64,000 nt of DNA. Origin: Butyricimonas paravirosa. Its GTDB lineage: Bacteria > Bacteroidota > Bacteroidia > Bacteroidales > Marinifilaceae. The DNA is taken from NCBI RefSeq assembly GCF_032878955.1, contig NZ_CP043839.1, positions 5,506,169 to 5,570,168 on the forward strand, in the 5' to 3' direction. Position 1 is the first letter of the stretch. Each line of letters begins with the position of its first letter. Under the pieces are notes generated by a model. The model worked only from the letters and a program-made list of their open reading frames with translations. It was not told the DNA's origin and did not search any database. Of this stretch, positions 1 through 8,191 are shown piece by piece. The translations under genes were made by a program, and so were the position numbers.

Positions 1-288
1 GATGGAGTAGTGGTTCAGGTTAATCCTCCCGAGGTGAAAACTTTTCCCGGCGTGCCACGACTCCACGTTGAAAGGTACGAGCTGGATAATGTCCCCGTTC
101 CGGTCGATCACGAGATGGGCGGATGCCGCCACGTCCGGTCGGGTTAGGTAGTAAGCGGATGCTAGACCGTTCGAACCGGCCGTGTAATGTAGGACGATGG
201 TGTCCGGGGCCGCGAGCGGCCGGGTGTTTTTAGAGCATGTCAGGTGAACTGCCTCGCAGTCTACCAGACGGTGGTTTAGGATGTCCAC
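1..288 (-). CDS. N-acetylmuramoyl-L-alanine amidase, 5' part only
   Basis: The reverse strand reads an open frame of 96 codons that runs off the start of the window. It contains IVLHYTAG, then ASAHLVIDRNGDIIQLVPF and SWHAGKS. These are the zinc-amidase (Amidase_2, T7-lysozyme/PGRP-like) landmarks: the first zinc His in LHYTAG and the SAHLVIDRNG strand. The family cleaves the bond between MurNAc and the stem peptide of peptidoglycan. The only in-frame start I see is GTG at 288 (VDILNHRL), 42 bases after the holin stop. It is the last visible gene of the minus-strand cassette and probably its lytic enzyme. The C-terminus is outside the window. Confidence 0.85.
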   Translation of the reverse strand, partial: MDILNHRLVDCEAVHLTCSKNTRPLAAPDTIVLHYTAGSNGLASAYYLTRPDVAASAHLVIDRNGDIIQLVPFNVESWHAGKSFHLGRINLNHYSI

Positions 289-329
289 GGGGTGAATTTG
301 GAATTTAAAATTTAGAATGAATACGAGGG

Positions 330-701
330 TTATTGCCGGGGGCGTTTGAGGAGGGAACTGACGAGTTGTTCGCTGCCTCGGCCGATGATGTACCCGCCTA
401 GCCCGATTTCCAGCAGGTCCCAGAAACGGGACGTGTCGGCGAGAATCGGCAGGTTCAGGAACGTCCCGGCGAGAATGATCAGGGTGAAGACCAGCATCAC
501 GATCGGTCTCCATGAGCGTTGCAGCCAGTTGCCTCGTGCTTCCTCCCGGATGGCGGCGGCCTGTTCCGTGATAGTCTTTTCCTCGACGGCAATCAGCAGT
601 TGCAGGATGTCCGTCTCCAGTTGTTTCTTCTCCCTTCCGGGGAGGGTCAGGCGGTCGACGATTTCGCCTACCGCGCTGACCAGATTCGTTACCGTTTTCA
701 T
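330..701 (-). CDS. 3TM-type holin
   Basis: 123-residue protein starting MKTVTNLVSAVGEIVDRLTL. An amphipathic, charged helical N-terminal half (LPGREKKQLETDILQLL) is followed by RSWRPIVMLVFTLIILAGTFLNL and a second hydrophobic segment (LLEIGLGGYIIGRGSEQL). NWLQRSWRP followed by two or three membrane helices matches the 3TM holin family of gene transfer agents and phages, which gives endolysins access to the wall. I chose the ATG at 701 because it overlaps the stop of the upstream HTH gene; a longer frame to 836 has no family-like sequence. It precedes the amidase, the usual holin-endolysin order. Confidence 0.75.
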   Translation of the reverse strand: MKTVTNLVSAVGEIVDRLTLPGREKKQLETDILQLLIAVEEKTITEQAAAIREEARGNWLQRSWRPIVMLVFTLIILAGTFLNLPILADTSRFWDLLEIGLGGYIIGRGSEQLVSSLLKRPRQ

Positions 702-1003
702 ACTTTTTCGCGACTTAAAGATTGTTCCACTTCTTCCCAGTAAAAATAGAGACGGCTGCCGAGCTTGTGGACGGGAATGTTGTAGTCTTTGATGTCCCGG
801 TACAAGGTGCGTTCGGCAATGTTCAGTTTCCGGCACAGCGTTTCCTTGTCAAGTAATAACGGGGGAATGTTCCCGGCGGCTTTTCTCACGAATTCCCGGA
901 TTTCCGCGAACTCTCGCGTGAAACCCTGAAGGTGTTCCGATACTTGGTATAGAATGGCGACAATTTTTTCTATGGAGTCCGTGTTGTTTTCTGTTTGTAT
1001 CAT
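698..1003 (-). CDS. small helix-turn-helix (excisionase/MerR-like) protein
   Basis: 101 residues. The C-terminal half, LLDKETLCRKLNIAERTLYRDIKDYNIP followed by KLGSRLYFYWEEVEQSL, is the winged-HTH pattern of Bacteroidetes excisionase-like DNA-binding proteins (recognition helix, then a K-x-G-x-R-x-x-F wing). The N-terminal half is a predicted helix. Its start overlaps the upstream RteC-like gene by 4 bases and its end overlaps the holin start by 4 bases, so the operon is probably translationally coupled. It may regulate the cassette; the target is unknown. Confidence 0.6.
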   Translation of the reverse strand: MIQTENNTDSIEKIVAILYQVSEHLQGFTREFAEIREFVRKAAGNIPPLLLDKETLCRKLNIAERTLYRDIKDYNIPVHKLGSRLYFYWEEVEQSLSREKV

Positions 1004-1698
1004 TTCCTTTTTCGGTCTAGTCGTTCAACGTGTTCCTGTAATTCTTTCAATAGTTTTTCAATGTAAGCCGTCGGGTGGGGACGTGCCAGCGTGTGACTGA
1101 TCAGCGTGTAGTAGTCCTTCTCCGTGGGCAAGTTCCATACTTGACAGAAGTACAGGATGAATTCCTTGATGCGGTACTTGTTGTCGGGCGTGATGGCTAG
1201 TGACGTGTGGAGGTGCAGGGCCATGATCTCGGCGATGTCCGTGTCGTTCCCGGGTAACGTGCCGGGAAACGGCAGGGGTATTTTCCGGGATTCAAACCAT
1301 TTCTTTTGCCGGAGAAAGGAGGCTTGTTGCAGGCGGAGATACTCTTCGAGCAGGTCCCGTTCCGTGCAATCCAAGTAGCCCCGTTCGACGGGCATCCCCT
1401 CGTGCGTGATCGTCAGGTAACGGTGGGTGGCGTGTCCGTCCTCTTCCCCGAAGATGGTTTGCAGTTCCAAAAGGGCTTCCCGCACGGAGACGGCCAGCAC
1501 GTCGTCCTCTTCTTCTTTCCGGCGGATCTCCCTCAGGCAGGCGATGGCGGGCAATTCCACGTCGAGCAGGTGGATGCGGTAATCGGTCAGGGAACGGACC
1601 CCGTTAAAACAGAGGGGTTCCAGCTGGTTGTCGGTGACCACGACTTCGGCCCGGTAGAGGGCGGTGAGGTACTCTTTTAAGATTTCGTGTTGATTCAT
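1000..1698 (-). CDS. RteC-like protein (tentative)
   Basis: 232 residues, soluble, no signal peptide. The C-terminal part (DIAEIMALHLHTSLAITPDNKYRIKEFI... followed by DYYTLISHTLARPHPTAYIEKLLKELQEHV) resembles the end of RteC proteins of Bacteroides conjugative elements: an ELIYALH-like helix, then a short domain ending in a basic helix that pairs with a D-Y-Y motif. RteC activates excision genes of CTnDOT-type elements. Here it sits between DUF6266 and an HTH gene with 4-base overlaps on both sides. The RteC assignment rests on pattern memory and could be wrong; a phage-like regulator is the alternative. Confidence 0.45.
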   Translation of the reverse strand: MNQHEILKEYLTALYRAEVVVTDNQLEPLCFNGVRSLTDYRIHLLDVELPAIACLREIRRKEEEDDVLAVSVREALLELQTIFGEEDGHATHRYLTITHEGMPVERGYLDCTERDLLEEYLRLQQASFLRQKKWFESRKIPLPFPGTLPGNDTDIAEIMALHLHTSLAITPDNKYRIKEFILYFCQVWNLPTEKDYYTLISHTLARPHPTAYIEKLLKELQEHVERLDRKRK

Positions 1699-2327
1699 AA
1701 TTTAAAGTATTTATCATTTGAAAAATGTTTATAGTCTTGCGAGGCGAAAAAGCAGTAGATATGTGCTTTGATCCCTTTTTTGCGTTGCAGGGAGAACGTG
1801 GCGATCTCGTCCTCCCGCAGGAACGGGAGCTTGTCGAGAACGACCGGGGTAAACGAGCGGTTCCCGTACAACACGACCACGATCAGGCGGTCGGTAGCCT
1901 TGGCGGACGGGGAACCCGAGTTGTCGTCCCATTGGAGGGTAACTTTGTCGTCCGGGGCAATGGAGTGCGTCATGTTATTGACATCTTGCCGTCTGCCGAT
2001 CCCGATTTGCAAGCGGGAGAAGTCGGCAATTTTCCCTTCGGGGGTGAACACGTGGAAATTCTTTTTCATGAAGAGGGCGTAGCCGTTTGTTTTCAGGCGA
2101 TGTCCTTCGCTTTTCCACACCTCTTTGAGCAAGGTTTCTTTAAGCTGTTGGTAGAAACGCAGGGCCACGGTCAGGTGGGCCCGGTTCTTTTGTTGTTCGG
2201 GCGTGTTTGCGTCGTGATATTCCAGCGGGTAGGAGCGGATGCAATCCTGATCGCCATTCCGGTAAAAAATAGTGTTACCGATTCGGCCTCGCAGGCCTCT
2301 TAATAATGAGTTGCAATGTTTTGCCAT
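1695..2327 (-). CDS. DUF6266 family protein
   Basis: 210 residues. It begins MAKHCNSLLRGLRGRIGNTIFYRNGDQDCIRSYP, followed by NTPEQQKNRAHLTVALRFYQ. This pattern (a G-x-x-G-N-x-x-F/Y-Y-x-x-N-G start, then P-x-T-x-x-Q-x-x-x-R) marks DUF6266, a Bacteroidetes-only family of unknown function. No signal peptide. It is the first gene of the minus-strand cassette and overlaps the next gene by 4 bases (ATGA). Its role is unknown; the neighbours suggest a phage-derived or contractile-particle-like context. Confidence 0.7.
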   Translation of the reverse strand: MAKHCNSLLRGLRGRIGNTIFYRNGDQDCIRSYPLEYHDANTPEQQKNRAHLTVALRFYQQLKETLLKEVWKSEGHRLKTNGYALFMKKNFHVFTPEGKIADFSRLQIGIGRRQDVNNMTHSIAPDDKVTLQWDDNSGSPSAKATDRLIVVVLYGNRSFTPVVLDKLPFLREDEIATFSLQRKKGIKAHIYCFFASQDYKHFSNDKYFKL

Positions 2328-2826
2328 GGTATTAAAATTTTAAAGTTCATCATTCGTTTATCCGAAAATCCGCGGGATCATGGGGACAATCCGGCAGGAA
2401 AAAGGCCTCCCCGGGTTTCATGCTGACGTGTCGCCGGGGGATCATAGTCAGTTGCCAAACGGCTATGAAACGTGGGCGATACGTCCGTCATTCCCTTGTC
2501 GTGCCTTATCTCTCCTTGAACACCCCCGTAACTCTTTTCGAGTTGCCGGGTATCTCGTGATTTTCTGTTGACAAAGGTAGGGCATACCGTGGCGGGGAGC
2601 GTGACGGTCGAGGTGTGTCAATCCGTGCCAAAGCGTGCCAATAGGGTTGATGGTATGGAAAAATTGAGGTAATGTCTGGAAATTTGATGGGAATGGGTGA
2701 AAATCGGTGACGGGAAGATGGAGTGGGAGGTGTTCCGGTCGTGCATGTAGTGATCCGGCGTTTTGGGGCTGAAAGAGGGTAGGCCTGCCGGATCACTAGA
2801 TGCAAAAAGGGATTTATGTCGGGTGA
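2328..2826. promoter_or_regulatory. intergenic region with possible promoter for the minus-strand cassette
   Basis: No convincing gene. On the minus strand TACCTTTG (2572-2579) fits the Bacteroidetes -7 box TAnnTTTG and would leave a leader of about 240 bases before the DUF6266 gene; I see no good TTG at the right distance. Just upstream are two copies of TTGGCACG (2624-2631 and 2634-2641 on minus), 10 bases apart. They resemble the -24 half of a sigma-54 promoter, but a correctly spaced TTGC is lacking. The 63- and 99-residue ORFs here look spurious. Confidence 0.3.
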
Positions 2827-4965
2827 TTAGAAATGATTCTCGATGTGATAGAATTCAGTCGCCCGGGGAACGATGGTATCATGGTAGATGAATAGCTGTT
2901 TCCCGTCCTTGTAGAAAAAAGGATGTTCCTCTTTTCCGGCGGTCAGGTCTCGCAACCAGTAGATACGGTCGAGCGGCACGTTGTCAAATTGCAGGAAGTT
3001 GTAGCGAGCCAGTCGGGTTCCGGCGTTTTTCCAGCCGTTGTCCCAGTACATGAGCTGGTAAGCATGTCCCACGACGATATGATTTTCCGCGTTTGCCGGG
3101 GCATAGCGTATTTTTTTCACTTTCATGGGCCGTTTCAGCGGCATTAGGTCTATTTTCCTGTAAGAGGAGTATTGCATGTTGGGATTGTAGGCGGAATAGT
3201 ATCGCAGGTAACGGTAGTTGTTGGTGTCAACCTGCAACGTACAATAACGTTTTCCCGTCCGGTTAGGATTTATTTCCTCCGGTGAACACACGGGGAGAGC
3301 CGTGGCCGGGGGGAGGGAATCTTCGGGGGTGTACTCGTCGGTGAGATATTCCAGAAGTCCCATGTTGCTGGTCGGGAAGGAGTCCGTGGCAACGTAGCGG
3401 TAGTAGCGGAACGGGCGGCATATTTCGGGTGTCAGTTCTTGCAAGTTGAGGATGGGAGTGGTTTCGATGGTGCCGAGTAGAACGGCATCCTTGAAATCTT
3501 CCCGGTTGGCGGCCTCGAAACGTCCCCCGATCATGAGGCTTGCCCGGTATTGGAGGCTTGTTTTTTCCGGGTACTTACGTTTTAAAAGGAGTTTTCCCTT
3601 TTTTTCCGGTTCTTCCGGGTAAAGGGGTACGAACGTGGCGGAAGTGTAGAGCGTGTCGGGCGAGGTGATGTAAAAGGGCGAGGCAAACGGGATGATGCTG
3701 TCGCCTTTCAGGTAGACGGGAAAGTAGAGAACGTTATAGACCACGTTTTTAAACCAGGCCTTTTTTTGTTGATGGTCCACCGTTCCCCACGTGGCGGGAG
3801 CAAGACCTTCCGAGACATTGAACGTGTACAGGTAAACTAGGTTATTGGATAGCTCTTTGTCTATCGGGAGTTGCACCGGGGCTACCCGGTAGTTCTCGTC
3901 GGTCACTTCCCGGATGCAGGGGGTGTCGAAGTAATCCGGCAGGGTTTCCCCTTCCGCTTTCAGCATGAACGGGCTGTCGGCTTGTGCGCCGAATGTATTT
4001 CTGAAAAAGCTGGGGGAGGCTGCGGTTGAAATCTTGCTGGCAGAATAATTTCTAGTTTGGTTGTATTTGGAATATTTTCCCGTGCTGTCCAGCAGGGTAC
4101 AGTGAAAATGTCTTCCCGTTCTTTCCCGGAAAGAGATGTTACAATCGACAACGGTCGGGATCCCGTAGGCCCTGAACACGTGACAAAAATTGTCGGCCAA
4201 GGATATGCAATCATATTTTTGACCAACAAACATATCATAGGTCCCCACGTGTTGGAGCTGTTGGTAATAGGGATACATTTGGTGGATGTAGTCTTTGTAG
4301 TGGTCGTAGCGGGAGATGAAACGGGCGTAAGTTTTTTCGTCACTTTTATTCAGGTGTTTGCTGAACATATCGTTCAGCTTTTGCCCGTTTTCGTAAAAGG
4401 AATAGCCGGTTACGGCCCGGTAGGGGAGAAGCATCTCTTTGAATTGCTCGAAGGTGAGATAGGAGGCGTAAGGGGAGGCGTGCCACACGTGGAAGGCATT
4501 TTCTATGTGAGAGATTAAAAACGTGGAAGGTATATATTGTGGGTCAGGGAATGTTCCTTTAACGATCGTGGGCGTGTCGGGAGGAAACACGCTTGCTAGT
4601 TGCCGGGCCGCATAGGAGAAGTGCCAGAATCTTTCCCGGTGGCGGTCGGAATACAGGGCGGTATCGGGAATTATGGCCATCATGTTCGTGTACAAGCTGT
4701 CAAAACGGGTATGCCATTCGAACAGGGAAGAATCGGGGAAAACGGCCCGTTCGGTTGACAAGTGCCATTTCATGTTATCGATTAGGAAACAAGCGGCTTG
4801 GTATTTCAAGGAATCCTCCGGGTGTTCCCGGTAGTGGCGCAGCACTTTTTCCAGCTCACTTCGGTTTTTCCCGGCTTGTGACAGGGTTTCTTCCACTCCC
4901 GCCGGGTAACGGGTGCAGGCGAGTACTAAGGTACAAATTAAGATGGTGTATAAGATGGGTTTCAT
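2827..4965 (-). CDS. transglutaminase-like lipoprotein
   Basis: About 712 residues. I start at MKPILYTILICTLVLAC because this gives a classic type II signal peptide (lipobox LVLAC), whereas the longer frame has a poor N-terminus. In the middle, QKYDCISLADNFCHVFRAYGIP then GRHFHCTLLDSTGKY gives a Cys, a His about 45 residues on and an Asp soon after. This matches a papain-like transglutaminase-core triad. The C-terminal half is beta-rich (VGHAYQLMYWDNGW, YWL) and could be a carbohydrate- or protein-binding domain. It is the last gene of the propeller operon, 13 bases after the previous stop. It is probably surface or periplasmic; the substrate is unknown. Confidence 0.6.
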   Translation of the reverse strand: MKPILYTILICTLVLACTRYPAGVEETLSQAGKNRSELEKVLRHYREHPEDSLKYQAACFLIDNMKWHLSTERAVFPDSSLFEWHTRFDSLYTNMMAIIPDTALYSDRHRERFWHFSYAARQLASVFPPDTPTIVKGTFPDPQYIPSTFLISHIENAFHVWHASPYASYLTFEQFKEMLLPYRAVTGYSFYENGQKLNDMFSKHLNKSDEKTYARFISRYDHYKDYIHQMYPYYQQLQHVGTYDMFVGQKYDCISLADNFCHVFRAYGIPTVVDCNISFRERTGRHFHCTLLDSTGKYSKYNQTRNYSASKISTAASPSFFRNTFGAQADSPFMLKAEGETLPDYFDTPCIREVTDENYRVAPVQLPIDKELSNNLVYLYTFNVSEGLAPATWGTVDHQQKKAWFKNVVYNVLYFPVYLKGDSIIPFASPFYITSPDTLYTSATFVPLYPEEPEKKGKLLLKRKYPEKTSLQYRASLMIGGRFEAANREDFKDAVLLGTIETTPILNLQELTPEICRPFRYYRYVATDSFPTSNMGLLEYLTDEYTPEDSLPPATALPVCSPEEINPNRTGKRYCTLQVDTNNYRYLRYYSAYNPNMQYSSYRKIDLMPLKRPMKVKKIRYAPANAENHIVVGHAYQLMYWDNGWKNAGTRLARYNFLQFDNVPLDRIYWLRDLTAGKEEHPFFYKDGKQLFIYHDTIVPRATEFYHIENHF

Positions 4966-4978
4966 GGTAGGGTGTTTT

Positions 4979-6013
4979 TTATTGATTACAATAATTTTGA
5001 ATGTCGTATTTATAGATTTCATCATTTATCGTGTTCCCGTATATACATTTATGATTCATGTCGAGAGCGAAGGAAATAAGGCTGTTGGAAATGGTAAATT
5101 TACGAACAGGCGCTCCTTCCCAGTCGAATTGCTGTATTTCAACTCTTTTGTTGAATTCGTGCAAATAAGGACTTGGATTATTGATATATAGGGCGTAAAT
5201 GTGTGAATTGGTAACCCTTAGGTCTGAAAAATACCAGATTCTTTCTCTTTCCGGGGTAAAGCTAATTTCCTTTATAGGAACTGTCGGTTCATAGATGGAG
5301 AGCGTCGTGACATCGGTAAATCTGGGGGAAAAGATATTAATTTGGTTGAAATATATCATGATCGATGCAAATTTTTCATGGTCAGGACGTAAACGGTTGC
5401 CCATGTTTAAAGCGTACGTGCAGTTATTAAATGGAAAGCTGAACATGACAATCGGCTGTTGTAATGGAATATCCTTTTTCAGATCGTATGTGCTTAACGT
5501 GTGACCGACGGAAGAATTTACAATACTTATTAACGTGTCTCCAAGAATGAAATGGTTTCCGATACAATCTTTCGGGAGATCAATACAACTGTCAAGAATT
5601 GTTTCTTGTTGACGTATTGATTCCGTTAAATTGAACAAGACTAATTTCATCAGTGAGCCATCACAGATCCACATGTACGTGTTCAGGGAATCTTTAAAAT
5701 ATTGTTCTTCATATACAGCGTTTAAGAATTCATTCGGTCCTCTGCCAACATGGAGAAATTTTCCTAATGGGCGTAATGTTTGGGTATCATATACATCAAA
5801 AAAATTATCGACTCCATTTGCTTTATGGCATATTAAGAACGTGTCGATAACATGTAAACCGATAATCCCGATACTTGCAATGTCGATTTTTTCGCCTGTA
5901 AACCTGGTTTCTTGTGGAAATTCTTTAATAAGAATATTCTTACCGTGCATGATGTCATGTTGGGTACAAGATTGTGCGGTTAGGATTGTTATGATATAAA
6001 TTAGGGCTTTCAT
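4979..6013 (-). CDS. BF3164-like six-bladed beta-propeller lipoprotein
   Basis: 344 residues. A short signal peptide ends in the lipobox TAQSC. The family marks are HVGRGPNEF (around residue 90), a DWEGAPVRKF strand near the C-terminus, and a final YGNTINDEIYKYDI blade. This is the TolB-like/BF3164 lipoprotein pattern: six short propeller blades anchored to a membrane. No catalytic residues are evident; such propellers usually bind proteins or ligands. It is one of seven intact paralogs in this operon-like block, 61 bases after the previous gene and 13 before the transglutaminase-like gene. Confidence 0.75.
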   Translation of the reverse strand: MKALIYIITILTAQSCTQHDIMHGKNILIKEFPQETRFTGEKIDIASIGIIGLHVIDTFLICHKANGVDNFFDVYDTQTLRPLGKFLHVGRGPNEFLNAVYEEQYFKDSLNTYMWICDGSLMKLVLFNLTESIRQQETILDSCIDLPKDCIGNHFILGDTLISIVNSSVGHTLSTYDLKKDIPLQQPIVMFSFPFNNCTYALNMGNRLRPDHEKFASIMIYFNQINIFSPRFTDVTTLSIYEPTVPIKEISFTPERERIWYFSDLRVTNSHIYALYINNPSPYLHEFNKRVEIQQFDWEGAPVRKFTISNSLISFALDMNHKCIYGNTINDEIYKYDIQNYCNQ

Positions 6014-6074
6014 ATGGTTTGATTCTAGAGAGTCTGTTAGGGTTCGGTTCTTGCTATAAATTCACATAGTCATA

Positions 6075-7091
6075 TTATATTTCATATGTTACAATACAGA
6101 AATCTAAATCAATGCCTACTGCATATATTGTGTTAGAGTTTCCTTTAGTTTCGATACGTAAAATAGGCATTCCCATATCAATGATTTTCTTTAGATTAAA
6201 ATCGTAATCGTATACAAATATTGTATTAGGAACTTGAGAAAGATCCCGAATACCTGCTGTACGTTTGGTTGGGGTAGGAGTGTTTTCTTCTTTTTCTAAT
6301 GTGATAATATAATCTTTTGTAAGAATTATTTCGTGGGGAACTTGAGCTTCTTCAATAAAGTGAATATTTCCGTTTTTGATTTCATAAAAGTTTTTAGAAG
6401 ATACTTTTTCCCATTTCAATTGGAAATTATTTCCTTCTTTTTCGTATAAAGCAATGTAAGGGAATAAGCTTGCACTATAAATTAATTTTTGATTATATGG
6501 ATTGTAAAATAAAGTTCCTTGTCGAGAGTTATAGTAGTCTTTGAGTTTTTCTTTTATTGGACTCTTGCCAAAAAAGGATACAGTTGAATCTTGATGAATC
6601 CATTGGAAGAGTTGTTCATTTTGAGGATGTGTTGAAATAAATTCTCCTTCTGCTATTTGAACTATATCTAGGCAATCTTCGATGGGTAAAGGCGGGAGTA
6701 GAATAAATGGATCCTTATTTGCCAACATACTATCGATTGAATAATAGGCTTGCTTGTTTTGGTTAAGATCATAAGTGAATATTTTATTACCGATAGAGCT
6801 AATAGATAGTGGCGTAATAAATTCTTTAGGGCCTCGTCCGATTAATCCCATCGTTCCAATTTCTTTTTTTGCATTAATATCAACAACGTGTAAAAAATAA
6901 TTAGGGTTGAATGGATCTTCCCAAACTAAATAATTGTTGCACAAAATTAATGAACCGGGTAGTTGTGTAAACAAACTATCTTGGATTGTGGAGGATGGAG
7001 ATAATGTTAGGCGTTCAATCTCTGTAGAACCACTTTTGCAAGTTATGAGTGTCAATAAGCACAACGAGTATAAGAGAAACTTTTTTTTCAT
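6075..7091 (-). CDS. six-bladed beta-propeller lipoprotein
   Basis: 338 residues with signal MKKKFLLYSLCLLTLITC (lipobox LITC). LIGRGPKEF gives the shared GRGxxEF motif. The C-terminus (ILTKDYIITLEKEEN ... VPNTIFVYDYDFNLKKI ... YAVGIDLDFCIVTYEI) closely resembles the gene remnants at 18294-18401 and 20409-20663. This gene is therefore the nearest intact relative of those fragments. AT-rich coding, like its neighbours. Function unknown; presumably surface- or periplasm-facing. Confidence 0.72.
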   Translation of the reverse strand: MKKKFLLYSLCLLTLITCKSGSTEIERLTLSPSSTIQDSLFTQLPGSLILCNNYLVWEDPFNPNYFLHVVDINAKKEIGTMGLIGRGPKEFITPLSISSIGNKIFTYDLNQNKQAYYSIDSMLANKDPFILLPPLPIEDCLDIVQIAEGEFISTHPQNEQLFQWIHQDSTVSFFGKSPIKEKLKDYYNSRQGTLFYNPYNQKLIYSASLFPYIALYEKEGNNFQLKWEKVSSKNFYEIKNGNIHFIEEAQVPHEIILTKDYIITLEKEENTPTPTKRTAGIRDLSQVPNTIFVYDYDFNLKKIIDMGMPILRIETKGNSNTIYAVGIDLDFCIVTYEI

Positions 7092-7160
7092 GTTATTTTA
7101 AGGAATCAAGATTATTAAATATTAGATTTTGTTGATCATGGGACATTTATTTGTATGGTA

Positions 7161-8159
7161 TCAATATTTGAATCTTTTGATTTCAACCAGTTCTTCCTTT
7201 TGAGAATCTACACCGCCTAGGAATTGCTTGTTTGCTTCATCAACGAAAATGAAATTTGTAAAAGTATCAAGTTGATATACTCTTTCTAGCGATCCGTTCC
7301 AAGTAAATACTAGAATGTAAGGAGGACGATTATAGCCATCGTTCACGGATAACCCAGACCATAGTATGTAACAAAAATTTGGAGTGCAATACATTTTGTA
7401 TGACGTAACAAGCATATCCTCTGATAATTGAAATTCAGAGTAGTCAACTTCGTCATTTACGAGGTCAAGAGAAAGACTTTTTTGTAGGGAGCCGTCAAGG
7501 TGATAAAAATTAATCAAATTAATATACCTGAATGCAGCGATGATACTGTTATGTTGAGGATTTACTGAAAGTATATGAGAATAAGCATCGCTTTTATTGC
7601 CTCTCCTTGATACATAAAATTGAGGTTCGTAATCGATCTTTTTTATGATCTCGACGTGTTTATCATAAAGGTAAAATAGTGCGCTGTCTTCACCAATGGG
7701 AGACAGGACAAAGGTTGAATCTAGGATGTTTAGATTTTGAGAATTGGCTAGTTCGGGGGCTAATGTCGTATAGATTGATGAGTCATTTTTTAAATAAATC
7801 CGGGTTAAACGATTTTGTACTAAATCATGAATTAGTAGGGATGAAGAATTAGTATCACTATTGATAATCAGCGGAAATTGATATTCATTAGGCCCTCTGC
7901 CGGTAGTGCCAAATTCGTACAGCATGTTTTTGGTGTTGTTACTGAAAATTTGGAATCGTTTTTCAAAACATTCATTTTGTAAACACAGGAATGTATCTCT
8001 TATTATTCCTGCAATATAACATCCTGCCGGGATTTGAGAAATGGTTTCTCCTTTTACTTGAATGATGTTATCAATATGCAATTTTTCTATCTCGATCCTT
8101 TCAGAATTTTTGCAGGATAGAACGGAGAAAATGATAAAAAGCGAATAGATTAATTTCAT
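7161..8159 (-). CDS. six-bladed beta-propeller lipoprotein
   Basis: 332 residues. Signal MKLIYSLFIIFSVLSC has lipobox VLSC. TTGRGPNEYQFPL carries the GRGPNEY motif; FTWNGSLERVYQLD near the end corresponds to the DW(E/D)G strand of the paralogs. The start is fixed by the lipobox signal. It lies 69 bases from the next propeller gene downstream and 32 from the one upstream, so co-transcription is likely. No enzyme motif seen. Confidence 0.7.
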   Translation of the reverse strand: MKLIYSLFIIFSVLSCKNSERIEIEKLHIDNIIQVKGETISQIPAGCYIAGIIRDTFLCLQNECFEKRFQIFSNNTKNMLYEFGTTGRGPNEYQFPLIINSDTNSSSLLIHDLVQNRLTRIYLKNDSSIYTTLAPELANSQNLNILDSTFVLSPIGEDSALFYLYDKHVEIIKKIDYEPQFYVSRRGNKSDAYSHILSVNPQHNSIIAAFRYINLINFYHLDGSLQKSLSLDLVNDEVDYSEFQLSEDMLVTSYKMYCTPNFCYILWSGLSVNDGYNRPPYILVFTWNGSLERVYQLDTFTNFIFVDEANKQFLGGVDSQKEELVEIKRFKY

Positions 8160-8191
8160 AAGTCTGGTAATTATGGTGTAGATTAATATTC

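Noticed and set aside
2506..2805. 99-codon minus frame in the gap before the cassette
   Set aside because: Pro/Arg/Ser/Thr-rich with no motif and no ribosome-binding context.
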